This document shows positions 42,279 through 50,984 of a stretch of 61,012 nucleotides of DNA, one piece after another (within the stretch, counting starts at the first letter, position 1; the number at the start of each line of letters is the position of its first letter). Both the position numbers and the translations under genes were made by a program. The DNA comes from an uncultured Bacilli bacterium. GTDB lineage: Bacteria > Bacillota_I > Bacilli_A > RF39 > UBA660. Location of the stretch: contig CAKOJQ010000009.1 of assembly GCA_934090795.1 (NCBI GenBank), positions 1-61,012 on the forward strand. Reading direction: 5' to 3'. Under the pieces are notes generated by a model, which worked only from the letters and a program-made list of their open reading frames with translations, ran no database searches and was not told the DNA's origin.

Positions 42279-42721
42279 TATTTTTGTTCATACTCCATTA
42301 TCTGTTTATTTCTTCTTACATGTCTTTCTTCATTTTTAAAGTCAGTTGTTAGGAATAAATCAATCCATTTAATTAAATCATTTACTTTATGATTATTTAC
42401 TCCTAAGGCGATAATATTAGCGTTGTTATGGGCACGGGCTAGCATTGCTTCTGTATTACTTGTTACATGAGCACAGCGAATACCTTTAACTTTATTAGCG
42501 GCAATACTCATTCCAATACCAGTTCCACAAAGTAAAATTCCATAATCTGCTTCTTTAGATGATACTACTTTTCCTACTTCAAAAGCATATAGTGGATAAT
42601 CATCGACTGCTGAATTATGTTCACTTAAATCAATGGTTTCAATATTGTGATTATTTAAAAATCTAATTATTTCTTTTTTGATATTAACGCCATTATGGTC
42701 TGTTGCAATTGCTACTTTCAT
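42278..42721 (-). CDS. rpiB: Ribose 5-phosphate isomerase B
   Basis: 147 residues, normal length. Typical RpiB/LacAB sequence: VAIATDHNGVNIKKEIIRFL, YPLYAFEVGKVVSSKEADYG, ILLCGTGIGMSIAANKVKGI with the catalytic-type Cys, and ALGVNNHKVN. It interconverts ribose 5-phosphate and ribulose 5-phosphate in the pentose phosphate pathway. Ribosome site AAAGGG. Part of the minus-strand run with ywzB and spoIID. Confidence 0.94.
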   Translation of the reverse strand: MKVAIATDHNGVNIKKEIIRFLNNHNIETIDLSEHNSAVDDYPLYAFEVGKVVSSKEADYGILLCGTGIGMSIAANKVKGIRCAHVTSNTEAMLARAHNNANIIALGVNNHKVNDLIKWIDLFLTTDFKNEERHVRRNKQIMEYEQK

Positions 42722-42739
42722 GTTAATTATCCCTTTCTA

Positions 42740-42967
42740 CTATCTAGATATCATTGATGAAAGAACTTCATTTGATTTACTCATACTTTCCTTTATGTTA
42801 TTAATTCTTTCTGCCCTTAATTCTTGCAATTTTTCAGGTGCAATTCCGGTTAAATTAGAAACAATTTCTAAGGCTTGATCTTCTCTTAAGCCATATTGCA
42901 TTAAAGTTCCTTTAGTATATAAACTTATAGAATTTTTTAATAAGTTTTCATAATATTCTTTTTCCAT
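42740..42967 (-). CDS. Small hypothetical protein between rpmE and rpiB
   Basis: 75 residues, all helical and acidic (EKEYYENLLKNSISLYTKGT, then REDQALEIVSNLTGIAPEKL, QELRAERINN). No motif known to me. Strong ribosome site AGGAGG and 18 bases to rpiB, so it is a real, co-transcribed gene. Confidence 0.7.
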   Translation of the reverse strand: MEKEYYENLLKNSISLYTKGTLMQYGLREDQALEIVSNLTGIAPEKLQELRAERINNIKESMSKSNEVLSSMISR

Positions 42968-43042
42968 TATTCCTCCTATATATTTATGTTACCACAAATA
43001 TTTATAAATATTTAAAATTTGAAGTATATTTGACATGTTATT

Positions 43043-43070
43043 AACAAAAAAAGTGCCTATTTTAGCACTT
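43043..43070 (-). terminator. rpmE terminator
   Basis: Stem AAGTGC (43051-43056) / GCACTT (43065-43070), beginning at the rpmE stop, with six or more T next on the minus strand. Confidence 0.85.
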
Positions 43071-43272
43071 AATTTAAATTATATTTCTTATTGAATTTTT
43101 CTACAGTACCAGTTTTCTTAGCAGTTTTGCTCATTTCTGGATTATATGCAGGTGAGCATGCACTACATGTTTCAACAAAATGTGTTGGTTTATTAGATTT
43201 TGTTTGGAAAGTATGTCCACAAGCACAAGTTACTGTACAATCTACAAATGATGGATGTAAATTTTTCTTCAT
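43069..43272 (-). CDS. rpmE: 50S ribosomal protein L31 (zinc-binding type)
   Basis: 67 residues. Zinc ligands are seen in DCTVTCACGHTF and ETCSACSPAYNP, so this is the zinc-containing form expressed under zinc-replete conditions. The sequence start MKKNLHPSF is standard. Ribosome site AAGGAG. Its own terminator follows. Confidence 0.96.
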   Translation of the reverse strand: MKKNLHPSFVDCTVTCACGHTFQTKSNKPTHFVETCSACSPAYNPEMSKTAKKTGTVEKFNKKYNLN

Positions 43273-43376
43273 CTTTTATTCTCCTTCCGCCATGATTTAA
43301 ATTAAATCATAGAAATTCGTTTTACTTCGATAGTATAACATATATTTGAAAAATTGCAATAGGCATTTGCTTTATT

Positions 43377-44414
43377 TTAGTCATATAAATAGTATGATGT
43401 CTCTTTAAGAGTTATTGTTTTAGAACCAGTAGTTATTGTTAATAATTTATTATTTTTATTAAAATTTAATGTACTAATTTTTCCATAATTGCTAAAATTA
43501 TTAGATGTTAAATAATAATTCATATTTGAATCCACTATCAATTCAAATTTATCATTTTTTAGATAATACTTTATGTTATTTATTTTAGATTTATCAATGT
43601 CATCGTTTTGGATATTTCCATTTTTGTCGATATTTATAGTAGCATCATTTGTTCCACATCTACCTAAATATTCTTTTATGATAGTAGAAAAATTATTTTC
43701 TTTTTCGGCTGTAGACCTTAATTTATTTGATTCTTCATTAATAAAATAGACTTTATTAGATATTAATAAATATATTTCATTTGTTAAATGACATCCTACT
43801 GGTTTATATTTTTCTATTATATTGCTTACTTTTTCATTAATAATTTCATATTTTAAATTATTATACTTATTTTTACTAAAATCTTCTACGGCTTTTTCTT
43901 GTAATATATCACTTATTGTTTCAATACCATTAGGTATTTCAATAAAATAAATTTTAGAATTTGTTATTATAATGAATTTATAAACTGTTACATCTGCAGC
44001 AAAATAGTTTGCATATATTATTTCTTCGGTTATTTTTTTATCTTCTATCCATTCATTATTTACCTTCCAATATAATTTTTTATTAATAATTTTTAGAAAT
44101 GGTATATCTTCAAATATAAAATCTTTAGAATAATTATTATTTAATGAATTATATGCATGTGATTCATTATTTGCTTTGGTAAATAAGTTATTTTCCATTG
44201 TTAATTCATATGTATTTATTTCTTCAATGTTAATAAATGTTATTTTTTCACTATTTAATTCGTCAAGATTATAATTTTGAGTAGTTTGTGATGTATTTTT
44301 ATTATCTTCTTTTTTATAATTTGTTTTGTAAATTAAAATTATTAAGAGACCTATTATAATTGTAAATAGGATAAACATGAGTATTATTATATTTTTATTT
44401 TCACTATTTTTCAT
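43377..44414 (-). CDS. Membrane-anchored hypothetical protein
   Basis: 345 residues from the ATG at 44414. The N-terminal membrane helix IIILMFILFTIIIGLLIILI is followed by a large, Asn/Lys/Ile-rich extracellular part with repeated beta-strand-like stretches (KIYFIEIPNGIETIS, VYFINEESN). Not recognised; it may be a secreted-type sensor or a beta-propeller-like protein. The frame is open throughout and codon use matches the neighbours. Confidence 0.62.
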   Translation of the reverse strand: MKNSENKNIIILMFILFTIIIGLLIILIYKTNYKKEDNKNTSQTTQNYNLDELNSEKITFINIEEINTYELTMENNLFTKANNESHAYNSLNNNYSKDFIFEDIPFLKIINKKLYWKVNNEWIEDKKITEEIIYANYFAADVTVYKFIIITNSKIYFIEIPNGIETISDILQEKAVEDFSKNKYNNLKYEIINEKVSNIIEKYKPVGCHLTNEIYLLISNKVYFINEESNKLRSTAEKENNFSTIIKEYLGRCGTNDATINIDKNGNIQNDDIDKSKINNIKYYLKNDKFELIVDSNMNYYLTSNNFSNYGKISTLNFNKNNKLLTITTGSKTITLKETSYYLYD

Positions 44415-44564
44415 AAGCACTTCACTTTCTATTTTAATATTAACAAATTAACTATGGATATTTGTATTTTAGAACTGTTTTTATAGCTTATTTACTTAAA
44501 TTTTACATTAAATTTTAATGTGGAATAGTTATAACTTATCAACAAATATACAAAAAAGAAGATA

Positions 44565-44750
44565 TTACTCCTCTTTAAGTTTTAAAATTAAATCATACAA
44601 TTTTTTGTCATTAAATTCGATTATTGAATTATTGTTAAGAACTATATAATCTAAAAATAATAATCTTTGATTTGTTAAAATTGCTGAGGTGGTTTTCTCA
44701 TTACTTCCTTGTTTTATATATAGATTATCAAATATTTTAGATATCTTCAT
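44565..44750 (-). CDS. Small hypothetical protein downstream of murA
   Basis: About 61 residues; the start is uncertain (ATG at 44750 or 44756, ribosome site weak). It contains TTSAILTNQRLLFLDYIVL, weakly like short PH-domain-like (bPH) proteins. It lies about 35 bases after murA and could be co-transcribed. Support is limited to an open frame and position. Confidence 0.45.
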   Translation of the reverse strand: MKISKIFDNLYIKQGSNEKTTSAILTNQRLLFLDYIVLNNNSIIEFNDKKLYDLILKLKEE

Positions 44751-44788
44751 TATCATTTAATGTGTATTTATACATATTTCCTCACTTA

Positions 44789-46045
44789 TTATTCATCTAT
44801 TATTTTGATATTTGCTCCTACTGTTGTTAGTTTGGTTACTATGTTTTCATAGCCTCTTAAAATATGTTCTATATTAGTTATGGTTGTTGTTCCTTTAGCA
44901 ATCATTCCAGCAAGCAACATAGCAGCTCCAGCTCTAAGGTCAGTTGCTTCAACTGTTTCACCATGTAAACATGTTTTTCCGTGAATCATGGCTACTTTAC
45001 CATCTAAATCAATATTAGCTCCCATTTCATTTAAATATTTGATATGTCTCATTCTATTTTCATAGATTGTTTCTTCAAAGATACTTGTTCCTTCACACTG
45101 GGTTAAAAGAGTACTCATTGGTTGACCTAAATCAGTTACAAAACCAGGATAAACTAAGGTTTTTATGTTAACTGGTTCTAGTTTATCTACTTTGTTAATG
45201 ATTACATGATTATCTTTTACATCTAGTGATGCACCGGCTTCTTTAAGTTTAGATATTACACTTGTTAAATGTTCGGGGATTATTCCATCTATTTTTAAAT
45301 TATTACCAAGAAGGGTTCCAATCATCATATAGGTTCCTGCTTCGATACGGTCAGGAATAACAGTTATTTCGCCATCATGTAGTTCATCTACACCTTCTAT
45401 TGTGATAGTATCTGTTCCTAATCCAGTAATTTTAGCTCCCATACTATTTAGGAACTGGCCAATATTTATTATTTCTGGCTCTTTCGCTACATTGTGAATA
45501 ACGGTTGTTCCTTTGGCTCTAACGGCAGAAAACATAATATTTATAGTTGCTCCTACTGAGGCAAACTCAAGAAATATATTATTACCAATTAATTCTTTGG
45601 CTTCAATAATATAATTTATATCATCTTCTACTGTTATGTTTGCTCCTAACTTTTCAAAACCAGCTGTATGGTAATTTATTGGACGAGCTCCAATTGTACA
45701 TCCACCTGGGTATGATACTTTAGCATAACCAAAACGAGATAATAAACATCCCATAAAATAATATGATGCACGCATTTTAGATGCTATATCTTTAGGAATA
45801 AATTCATTATGAATATTTGAATTATCAATATAAAGGGTATCTTTATCTAATTCAACTTTTGATCCTAATAATTTTAATATTTCTAATAATAATTTAACAT
45901 CACTTATTTTGGGAACATTTTTAATAATACATTTTCCTTTTGTTAATACGGATGCAGGGATTAAAGCAACAACGCTATTTTTAGCACCGCTTATTTTTAT
46001 TGTACCAGATAATTCTTTCTGGCCTTCTATAATTAGTTTTTTCAT
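44789..46045 (-). CDS. murA: UDP-N-acetylglucosamine 1-carboxyvinyltransferase MurA
   Basis: 418 residues. EPSP-synthase-like fold: start LIIEGQKELSGTIKISGAKN with the substrate-binding Lys22-Asn23, and the active-site Cys116 in YPGGCTIGARPINYH, the residue attacked by fosfomycin. It adds enolpyruvate to UDP-GlcNAc, the first committed step of peptidoglycan synthesis, in the cytoplasm. Its place near spoIID, rpmE and prfA fits B. subtilis murAA. Ribosome site AAAGG. Confidence 0.96.
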   Translation of the reverse strand: MKKLIIEGQKELSGTIKISGAKNSVVALIPASVLTKGKCIIKNVPKISDVKLLLEILKLLGSKVELDKDTLYIDNSNIHNEFIPKDIASKMRASYYFMGCLLSRFGYAKVSYPGGCTIGARPINYHTAGFEKLGANITVEDDINYIIEAKELIGNNIFLEFASVGATINIMFSAVRAKGTTVIHNVAKEPEIINIGQFLNSMGAKITGLGTDTITIEGVDELHDGEITVIPDRIEAGTYMMIGTLLGNNLKIDGIIPEHLTSVISKLKEAGASLDVKDNHVIINKVDKLEPVNIKTLVYPGFVTDLGQPMSTLLTQCEGTSIFEETIYENRMRHIKYLNEMGANIDLDGKVAMIHGKTCLHGETVEATDLRAGAAMLLAGMIAKGTTTITNIEHILRGYENIVTKLTTVGANIKIIDE

Positions 46046-46100
46046 AAAAAGTTACCTTTCTAAATATAATATAATATTTTAGTTTGTTTTAGTCAAATAT

Positions 46101-46634
46101 CTAAGTAAATAATTTACAAATATTGACAATTGATATCAATATTAATAATATTATTCCTATAAGTGATGCTTTTTCTTTCCATACTTTTTGAGAATATTTT
46201 CCTAGAATTAATCCCATATAAGTAATTGTTCCAGCACATAATGAGAATATTATTGGTGGTATGATTATTTTATCAGTTAAGGCTTTTAAGCCAATTCCTA
46301 CTGAAAAACTATCAAGAGAAACTGAAAGCGCATATAAAAAGATGCTTAATAAGGAATTTATTTTAGTTACTTTATCATTATTTCGATCTTTATACATAAG
46401 AAACGCTAGATATAATAGGATTATGGTCATGATAATTTTAGGATTGATATTTATTACCGATAAAATTTGATTACCTAAAAATAAACCAATTAATGGCATA
46501 ACAAAGTGCATTATACTAACTACAATGGGAATTAATATAAATCTATTTTTTGATAAATGGGTTGTTCCGATGGAGAGAGCAATGGAAAAGGCATCCATAG
46601 AAAGTGCTACTCCAATTAAAAAAATACTTAACAA
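46101..46634 (-). CDS. mntP: MntP/YtaF-type membrane protein (manganese efflux family)
   Basis: 177 residues, six membrane helices with two related halves: FLIGVALSMDAFSIALSIGT and FLYALSVSLDSFSVGIGLKA, each carrying the acidic Asp in a membrane helix characteristic of the MntP/YtaF families. Start TTG at 46634 with AGGTGATC upstream. It lies next to spoIIR, as ywlD (mntP) lies close to spoIIR in B. subtilis. YtaF-type sporulation proteins share this fold, so the exact role (Mn2+ export or sporulation) is open. Confidence 0.82.
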   Translation of the reverse strand: MLSIFLIGVALSMDAFSIALSIGTTHLSKNRFILIPIVVSIMHFVMPLIGLFLGNQILSVININPKIIMTIILLYLAFLMYKDRNNDKVTKINSLLSIFLYALSVSLDSFSVGIGLKALTDKIIIPPIIFSLCAGTITYMGLILGKYSQKVWKEKASLIGIILLILISIVNICKLFT

Positions 46635-46655
46635 AAGATCACCTAGTTAAGTATA

Positions 46656-47171
46656 TTATTTAAACTTTTCAATTATACTAGAAATAAATAATTTGTATTC
46701 AACATCATTTGTGGTTTCGTTATTTTCAAGTAAACATAATGGAGGAAATAAGGTACACCACCAATTTTTTCCTAGACCATTACCAATTGTTATTACTAAT
46801 GAGTTATAAACTCCTGCTTCATAAACTACTCCTTTATATGTTTTACTTGGAAAATAGTTTAAACCATAATCTAATTTGTAATTATCACTTTTTAAAAATT
46901 CATGAATTTGAGTGTTGATAAAGTCTAGGTTATCAACAATTATTTTATCTACTTCTTCAGTAGTTGTAGCATTTTTAGTTAAATCTATAAGAACTTTCTC
47001 AATGTGATCTTTAAGTTCTAGTTTAGTTTCTATATCTAATTCACTATCTGATGATGCAATTACTCTAAATCGAATAGAGTCAGTTGGGATTATTACTTCA
47101 TTTTGATTTTTATTTTTTATTAAGGTTAAACTTAAAATTATTATTGATAAACATATTAAAGTATTTTTCAT
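46656..47171 (-). CDS. spoIIR: Stage II sporulation protein R
   Basis: 171 residues with a signal-like N-terminus (TLICLSIIILSLTLIKNKNQ). The family core: RFRVIASSDSELDIETKLEL, LDYGLNYFPSKTYKGVVYEA, then GVYNSLVITIGNGLGKNWWC, a very characteristic stretch. SpoIIR is made in the forespore and signals SpoIIGA to process pro-sigma-E. The start codon directly follows a terminator hairpin whose arm contains the ribosome site, which may restrict its translation. Confidence 0.94.
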   Translation of the reverse strand: MKNTLICLSIIILSLTLIKNKNQNEVIIPTDSIRFRVIASSDSELDIETKLELKDHIEKVLIDLTKNATTTEEVDKIIVDNLDFINTQIHEFLKSDNYKLDYGLNYFPSKTYKGVVYEAGVYNSLVITIGNGLGKNWWCTLFPPLCLLENNETTNDVEYKLFISSIIEKFK

Positions 47172-47207
47172 TAAAAAATTACCCTTTCTAAAATAATATT
47201 GGGTAAT
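47172..47207. terminator. prmC terminator whose stem contains the spoIIR ribosome site
   Basis: Stem ATTACCC (47178-47184) / GGGTAAT (47201-47207) with a 16-base loop. On the minus strand TTTTTT and the spoIIR ATG (47171) follow at once, and AAAGGG within the stem is the only ribosome site. Another T-rich run lies on the plus-strand side. Confidence 0.75.
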
Positions 47208-47218
47208 CTTTTTATTTT

Positions 47219-47959
47219 TTATTCACTATATATAAAAGCATAACGGTTTTTACCTGCTAAATCTTTTTCAATAACTATATTATCACTTGGAAAATACTTC
47301 TTACATAATTTGTGCATGTCTTCTTTATGATCTTCATCTATTTCAAAAGCAATAAGATGTTTTTTGGTAATTTTTTCTTTAGCTATTTTTAATATTTGTT
47401 CATAATAAATTAATGGGTTTGTATTAGAAACAAAGATAGCTTCTTTTGGCTCGTAAAGAACATTTTGATTATAATTAGAATCTTCTTCTATGTAAGGAGG
47501 ATTACTTATTACAATACTTATATTTTCAGGTAATTCGTAATTAAAAATATCTTGATTTTGAAAATCTACATTTACCTTATTTAATTTAGAATTTTCTATA
47601 GCAACTTTTAGGGCTTCTTTACTTTTATCAATTGCTGTAATATTTAAAGAAGGTATTTCTTTTTTTAAAGTTATTGCTATAACACCAGAACCAGTTCCTA
47701 AATCAATTAAATTGGAATTTTCTAAATTTAGACTTTTAATTAATTTAATAGTTTTTTCAATTAAAGTTTCTGTTTCAAATCTAGGAATTAAAACATTTTC
47801 ATTTACTTTAAAGGGATAACCATAAAATGATACGTCTCCTATTAAGTAGGCAATTGGATAGCCTGAATCTACTTTAGCAATAACTTCTTCTAAGTTATCA
47901 TATTTTTGACATAGTAAATTCCAATCTAAGTTGCTGATATTTTCAGGTTTATTCCTCAC
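47219..47959 (-). CDS. prmC: Release factor glutamine methyltransferase PrmC
   Basis: 246 residues, GTG start overlapping the prfA end by 11 bases. SAM-binding motif NLIDLGTGSGVIAITLKKE and the catalytic NPPY in IVISNPPYIEED. The N-terminal helical part GYPIAYLIGDVSFYGYPFKV, VNENVLIPRFETETL is standard. It methylates Gln of the GGQ motif in RF1/RF2. Translationally coupled to its substrate gene prfA. Confidence 0.95.
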   Translation of the reverse strand: MRNKPENISNLDWNLLCQKYDNLEEVIAKVDSGYPIAYLIGDVSFYGYPFKVNENVLIPRFETETLIEKTIKLIKSLNLENSNLIDLGTGSGVIAITLKKEIPSLNITAIDKSKEALKVAIENSKLNKVNVDFQNQDIFNYELPENISIVISNPPYIEEDSNYNQNVLYEPKEAIFVSNTNPLIYYEQILKIAKEKITKKHLIAFEIDEDHKEDMHKLCKKYFPSDNIVIEKDLAGKNRYAFIYSE

Positions 47960-49007
47960 CTTGCATTTTCCTTCTTTGATCTTCTGTTATTAAGGCTTCT
48001 ATAATTGGATCTAAGTTTCCTTCCATTACACGATCTAGTTCCATAATACTAAAGTTAATACGATGATCGGTTACACGATTTTGTGGATAATTGTATGTTC
48101 TTATTTTTTCTGAACGATCTCCTGATCCAATCATACTCTTACGAGCTGTACCTGTTTCATTATTTTGTTTTTGCATTTCGGCATCATATAATCTAGATTT
48201 TAAAACAACCATGGCTCTTTCTTTATTCTTTATTTGACTTCTTTCATTTTGACAAGTTACAACAATACCAGTTGGAATATGAGTTACACGAACAGCTGAG
48301 TCAGTTGTATTTACTCCTTGTCCACCTTTACCACTTGAACGATAAACATCAACACGAACATCTTCTGGCTTAATCTCAATATCAACATCTTCAACTTCAG
48401 GCATTACTAAAACAGTTGCAGTAGATGTATGAATACGTCCAGCTGTCTCTGTTTCAGGAACTCTTTGAACACGATGAACTCCGCTTTCAAATTTTAATTT
48501 AGAATAAACATTATCACCTTTAATAGAACATTCAATGGTTGAAAAGCCACCTGAATCTCCTTCAACAGCATGAGTTGCTTCTAACTTCCAACCAACTTTT
48601 TCAGCATATTTTGAATACATTCTAAATAAGTCACCAGCAAAAATATTGGCTTCATCACCACCTGCTGCTCCTCTAATTTCCATGATAATATCTTTTCCAT
48701 CATTTTCATCTTTAGGTAAAAGTAGTATTTCAATTTCTTTAGTTAAAGAGGCAAGTTTATCCTTTTTTTCATCTAGTTCAATTGATGCTATTTCATGCAT
48801 TTCAGGGTCCATTACTAGTTCCTTTAAGCCTTCTATTTCAGAAACTAAATCCTTATATTCGGCATATTTATTTACAGCTTCTTCTATGCTACCTTTTTCC
48901 TTTGATAATTTCTTTTGTTTATTAAAATCTGATAATACTTCTGGTTTTAATAATTCTTCATTTATTTCATTATATCTATTAGTTAATAGTTCTAATCTAT
49001 CTATCAT
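47949..49007 (-). CDS. prfA: Peptide chain release factor 1
   Basis: 352 residues, normal RF1 length. The GGQ motif lies in SSGKGGQGVNTTDSAVRVTH and the anticodon-like PEVEDVDIEIKPEDVRVD and HRVQRVPETE segments are present. Recognises UAA and UAG. Its presence is in line with a standard genetic code. Ribosome site AGGA. First gene of the prfA-prmC pair. Confidence 0.97.
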   Translation of the reverse strand: MIDRLELLTNRYNEINEELLKPEVLSDFNKQKKLSKEKGSIEEAVNKYAEYKDLVSEIEGLKELVMDPEMHEIASIELDEKKDKLASLTKEIEILLLPKDENDGKDIIMEIRGAAGGDEANIFAGDLFRMYSKYAEKVGWKLEATHAVEGDSGGFSTIECSIKGDNVYSKLKFESGVHRVQRVPETETAGRIHTSTATVLVMPEVEDVDIEIKPEDVRVDVYRSSGKGGQGVNTTDSAVRVTHIPTGIVVTCQNERSQIKNKERAMVVLKSRLYDAEMQKQNNETGTARKSMIGSGDRSEKIRTYNYPQNRVTDHRINFSIMELDRVMEGNLDPIIEALITEDQRRKMQGEE

Positions 49008-49041
49008 TGTTATCCTCCTTTATATAAGAAAAAAGAATTAG

Positions 49042-49473
49042 TTACATCATATCAGAATCTAAATCGTCACTATCTTCATCAATGATTACTAAATCTTGTA
49101 AATCGTTATCGGTATCATCTTCTGGATTTGAATCATCATCATAATTATCTTCTGAATTTTCTTCTTCAATATCTTCTTCGTTTTCAATTAACATATCTTC
49201 GTCTTCATCTTCATCAACAATCATTTTAGTACTATGATTAATTTTTAAATCTACAAATCCATTATCTATCATAGTTAATCTTTTATCAGTAATTATTAAT
49301 TCAAAAAATTCTTCGATGTCATCTTCAAAAGTTGATTCTGGTAAATCCATAGCTTTAATTACTTCTTTAAATAAATCCTGAATTTTAATTTTTTTATTTG
49401 TATCTTTTAATATTAAGTAGGCTACATCATTATATGATAAAGTATCTTTTTCTTCATCAGTTAATTTAATCAT
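49042..49473 (-). CDS. rpoE: RNA polymerase delta subunit
   Basis: 143 residues. The folded N-terminal HARE-HTH domain (LSYNDVAYLILKDTNKKIKI, then TFEDDIEEFFELIITDKRLT) is followed by an unstructured, highly acidic tail of Asp/Glu from about residue 90. This is the layout of the Bacillota-specific delta factor, which raises promoter selectivity and recycling of RNA polymerase. Promoter at 49573-49546. Confidence 0.95.
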   Translation of the reverse strand: MIKLTDEEKDTLSYNDVAYLILKDTNKKIKIQDLFKEVIKAMDLPESTFEDDIEEFFELIITDKRLTMIDNGFVDLKINHSTKMIVDEDEDEDMLIENEEDIEEENSEDNYDDDSNPEDDTDNDLQDLVIIDEDSDDLDSDMM

Positions 49474-49545
49474 TATAAATCCTCTTTTCTAAACCATTAT
49501 ATGTGTTATTTATAAATATGATAATGGCTTTTTTTAACACTTATG

Positions 49546-49573
49546 ATTTTATCATAATATCGTAGGTTGTCAA
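49546..49573 (-). promoter_or_regulatory. Promoter of rpoE
   Basis: TTGACA (49573-49568), 16 bases, TAAAAT (49551-49546), leaving about 65 bases of leader. The leader has a possible CCATTAT...ATAATGG pairing around 49490-49530. Confidence 0.65.
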
Positions 49574-49602
49574 TAGAAAATTTTATTAAGATGCATACAA
49601 TG

Positions 49603-49644
49603 TAAAATAAAAAATAAGTAAGCATTTATTTTTCTTACTTATTT
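49603..49644 (-). terminator. Terminator after the 60-residue hypothetical gene
   Basis: Perfect 11-bp stem AAATAAGTAAG (49612-49622) / CTTACTTATTT (49634-49644), followed on the minus strand by TTTATTTTAC. Confidence 0.85.
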
Positions 49645-49651
49645 AATATTT

Positions 49652-49834
49652 TTATCTTGTAAAACTAGGTTTTGTATCATGTTTAAATTCTGGAAGAACA
49701 CTTACTGTTTGTAAATATTCATGAAGACTTTTTAAACTATCAGCATTTAATTTTCCTTTTTCAACATGATCTATTAATGTAGATACACTTTGTTTTAAAG
49801 TTTCAAATTCTTCAACTGTTATTGTTGTTTTCAT
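49652..49834 (-). CDS. Small hypothetical protein ending in SFTR
   Basis: 60 residues, helical (TVEEFETLKQSVSTLIDHVE, SLKSLHEYLQTV). It has a strong ribosome site (AAGGGGG) and its own terminator, so it is a real gene. Not recognised. The C-terminal four residues SFTR are shared with the unrelated hypothetical protein at 54357-54872. Confidence 0.7.
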   Translation of the reverse strand: MKTTITVEEFETLKQSVSTLIDHVEKGKLNADSLKSLHEYLQTVSVLPEFKHDTKPSFTR

Positions 49835-49916
49835 TGTAATCCCCCTTACGGGTTAGTATTATAGCATATTGCAAGAATAAATGCAACCATTTGTTTGTTA
49901 GTGTTATAAATTTGTA

Positions 49917-50537
49917 TCAATGATTGGATTTTAATTTTTGAGAATAATAATTTTTGGTATATTTATCTAATTCACTAAGAAAGTTATTTATATTTTCTCT
50001 AATATATTGTTCTTCGATAATATTTTGAAGATAATCTTCTAAAATGTTTGTTTCATAAAATTTAATTGTTTCTTCGATAGAGCCTGTTAATAATATTGTA
50101 GTTATAAAAAGAGAATTATCAGGCAATTTATAATATAGATAATATAATTCATCATTTAATTCTTTATTAGTTAATGATTCTAATTTGGAAAATAAAGTGA
50201 AGTTATCAAGATAAAGATCTAATAATGCCTGTTTTCGAATATTTAAATATTTATCTAATTGAATTTTTATATTTTTTAAGGCTTCTTTTAGTTCATTTTT
50301 TTCATTTTGAGTTAAACTATGACTATTTAGTTCTTCTATAAGTATTTCATTTGCTTCATTTATTTGTTTAGCTATTTTTTCAGCTAAGTCCTGTTGTTCT
50401 TTTGATGAAGTTGCAAATTTATCAGGATGCCATTTAATTATTAATTTACGATAAGATGATTTTAATTCTTCAAATGTATAATTAACTGGTAATTTAAATA
50501 GTTTTCTTGCTTCATAAAGATTCATTTTATTATCCAT
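49917..50537 (-). CDS. DnaJ-domain protein
   Basis: 206 residues from the ATG at 50537 (ribosome site AAAGGGG). An N-terminal J domain at about 3-65: YEARKLFKLPVNYTFEELKS, SYRKLIIKWHPDKFATSSKE with the HPD motif. The rest is helical with no Gly/Phe region or zinc fingers, so it is a small specialised J protein (type III) that should recruit DnaK to some client. No client is evident from the context. Confidence 0.88.
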   Translation of the reverse strand: MDNKMNLYEARKLFKLPVNYTFEELKSSYRKLIIKWHPDKFATSSKEQQDLAEKIAKQINEANEILIEELNSHSLTQNEKNELKEALKNIKIQLDKYLNIRKQALLDLYLDNFTLFSKLESLTNKELNDELYYLYYKLPDNSLFITTILLTGSIEETIKFYETNILEDYLQNIIEEQYIRENINNFLSELDKYTKNYYSQKLKSNH

Positions 50538-50613
50538 TTTATATTTTCCCCTTTTGTTATCGTGTACTATAGCATATATGTCAAGGAAATACAACTATTT
50601 AAATGTATATACA

Positions 50614-50928
50614 TTAAAAATATATTTCTAATGTATTATCTATTTTATCTTCACTTTCAATAGAATATATTATTTTTAAGTATTCATCATTTTTTAAAAT
50701 ACTTTTAGTTTCTAATAGTAGATTTAAACTATAGTTATGTTCTTTTAACTCTATATTAGCATTGTTTTGTTTATAATCTAAGGTATATTTATAACTAGCA
50801 TCTTCTCTATATAAGATGTGATTTAGTAAATCTACTTTAATATTTTCAACCTCAAAAATATTATCATTAATGTTGCCATCTTTTTCAAAGACAAGGGAAT
50901 TGTTTTTATATAATTTTATTTTACTCAT
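50614..50928 (-). CDS. DUF1934-like (YwiB) beta-barrel protein
   Basis: 104 residues made of alternating strands (KIKLYKNNSLVFEKDG, YTLDYKQNNANIELKE, YLKIIYSIESEDKIDNTLEI), the layout of the small calycin-like DUF1934/YwiB proteins, which in B. subtilis lie near argS-rpoE. Assignment rests on size, strand pattern and the location near rpoE. Function unknown. Confidence 0.5.
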   Translation of the reverse strand: MSKIKLYKNNSLVFEKDGNINDNIFEVENIKVDLLNHILYREDASYKYTLDYKQNNANIELKEHNYSLNLLLETKSILKNDEYLKIIYSIESEDKIDNTLEIYF

Positions 50929-50984
50929 TAGTTACCACCTAAACGTATTTTAGCATAATATTTTGGTTAAATTCCATAATAAAT

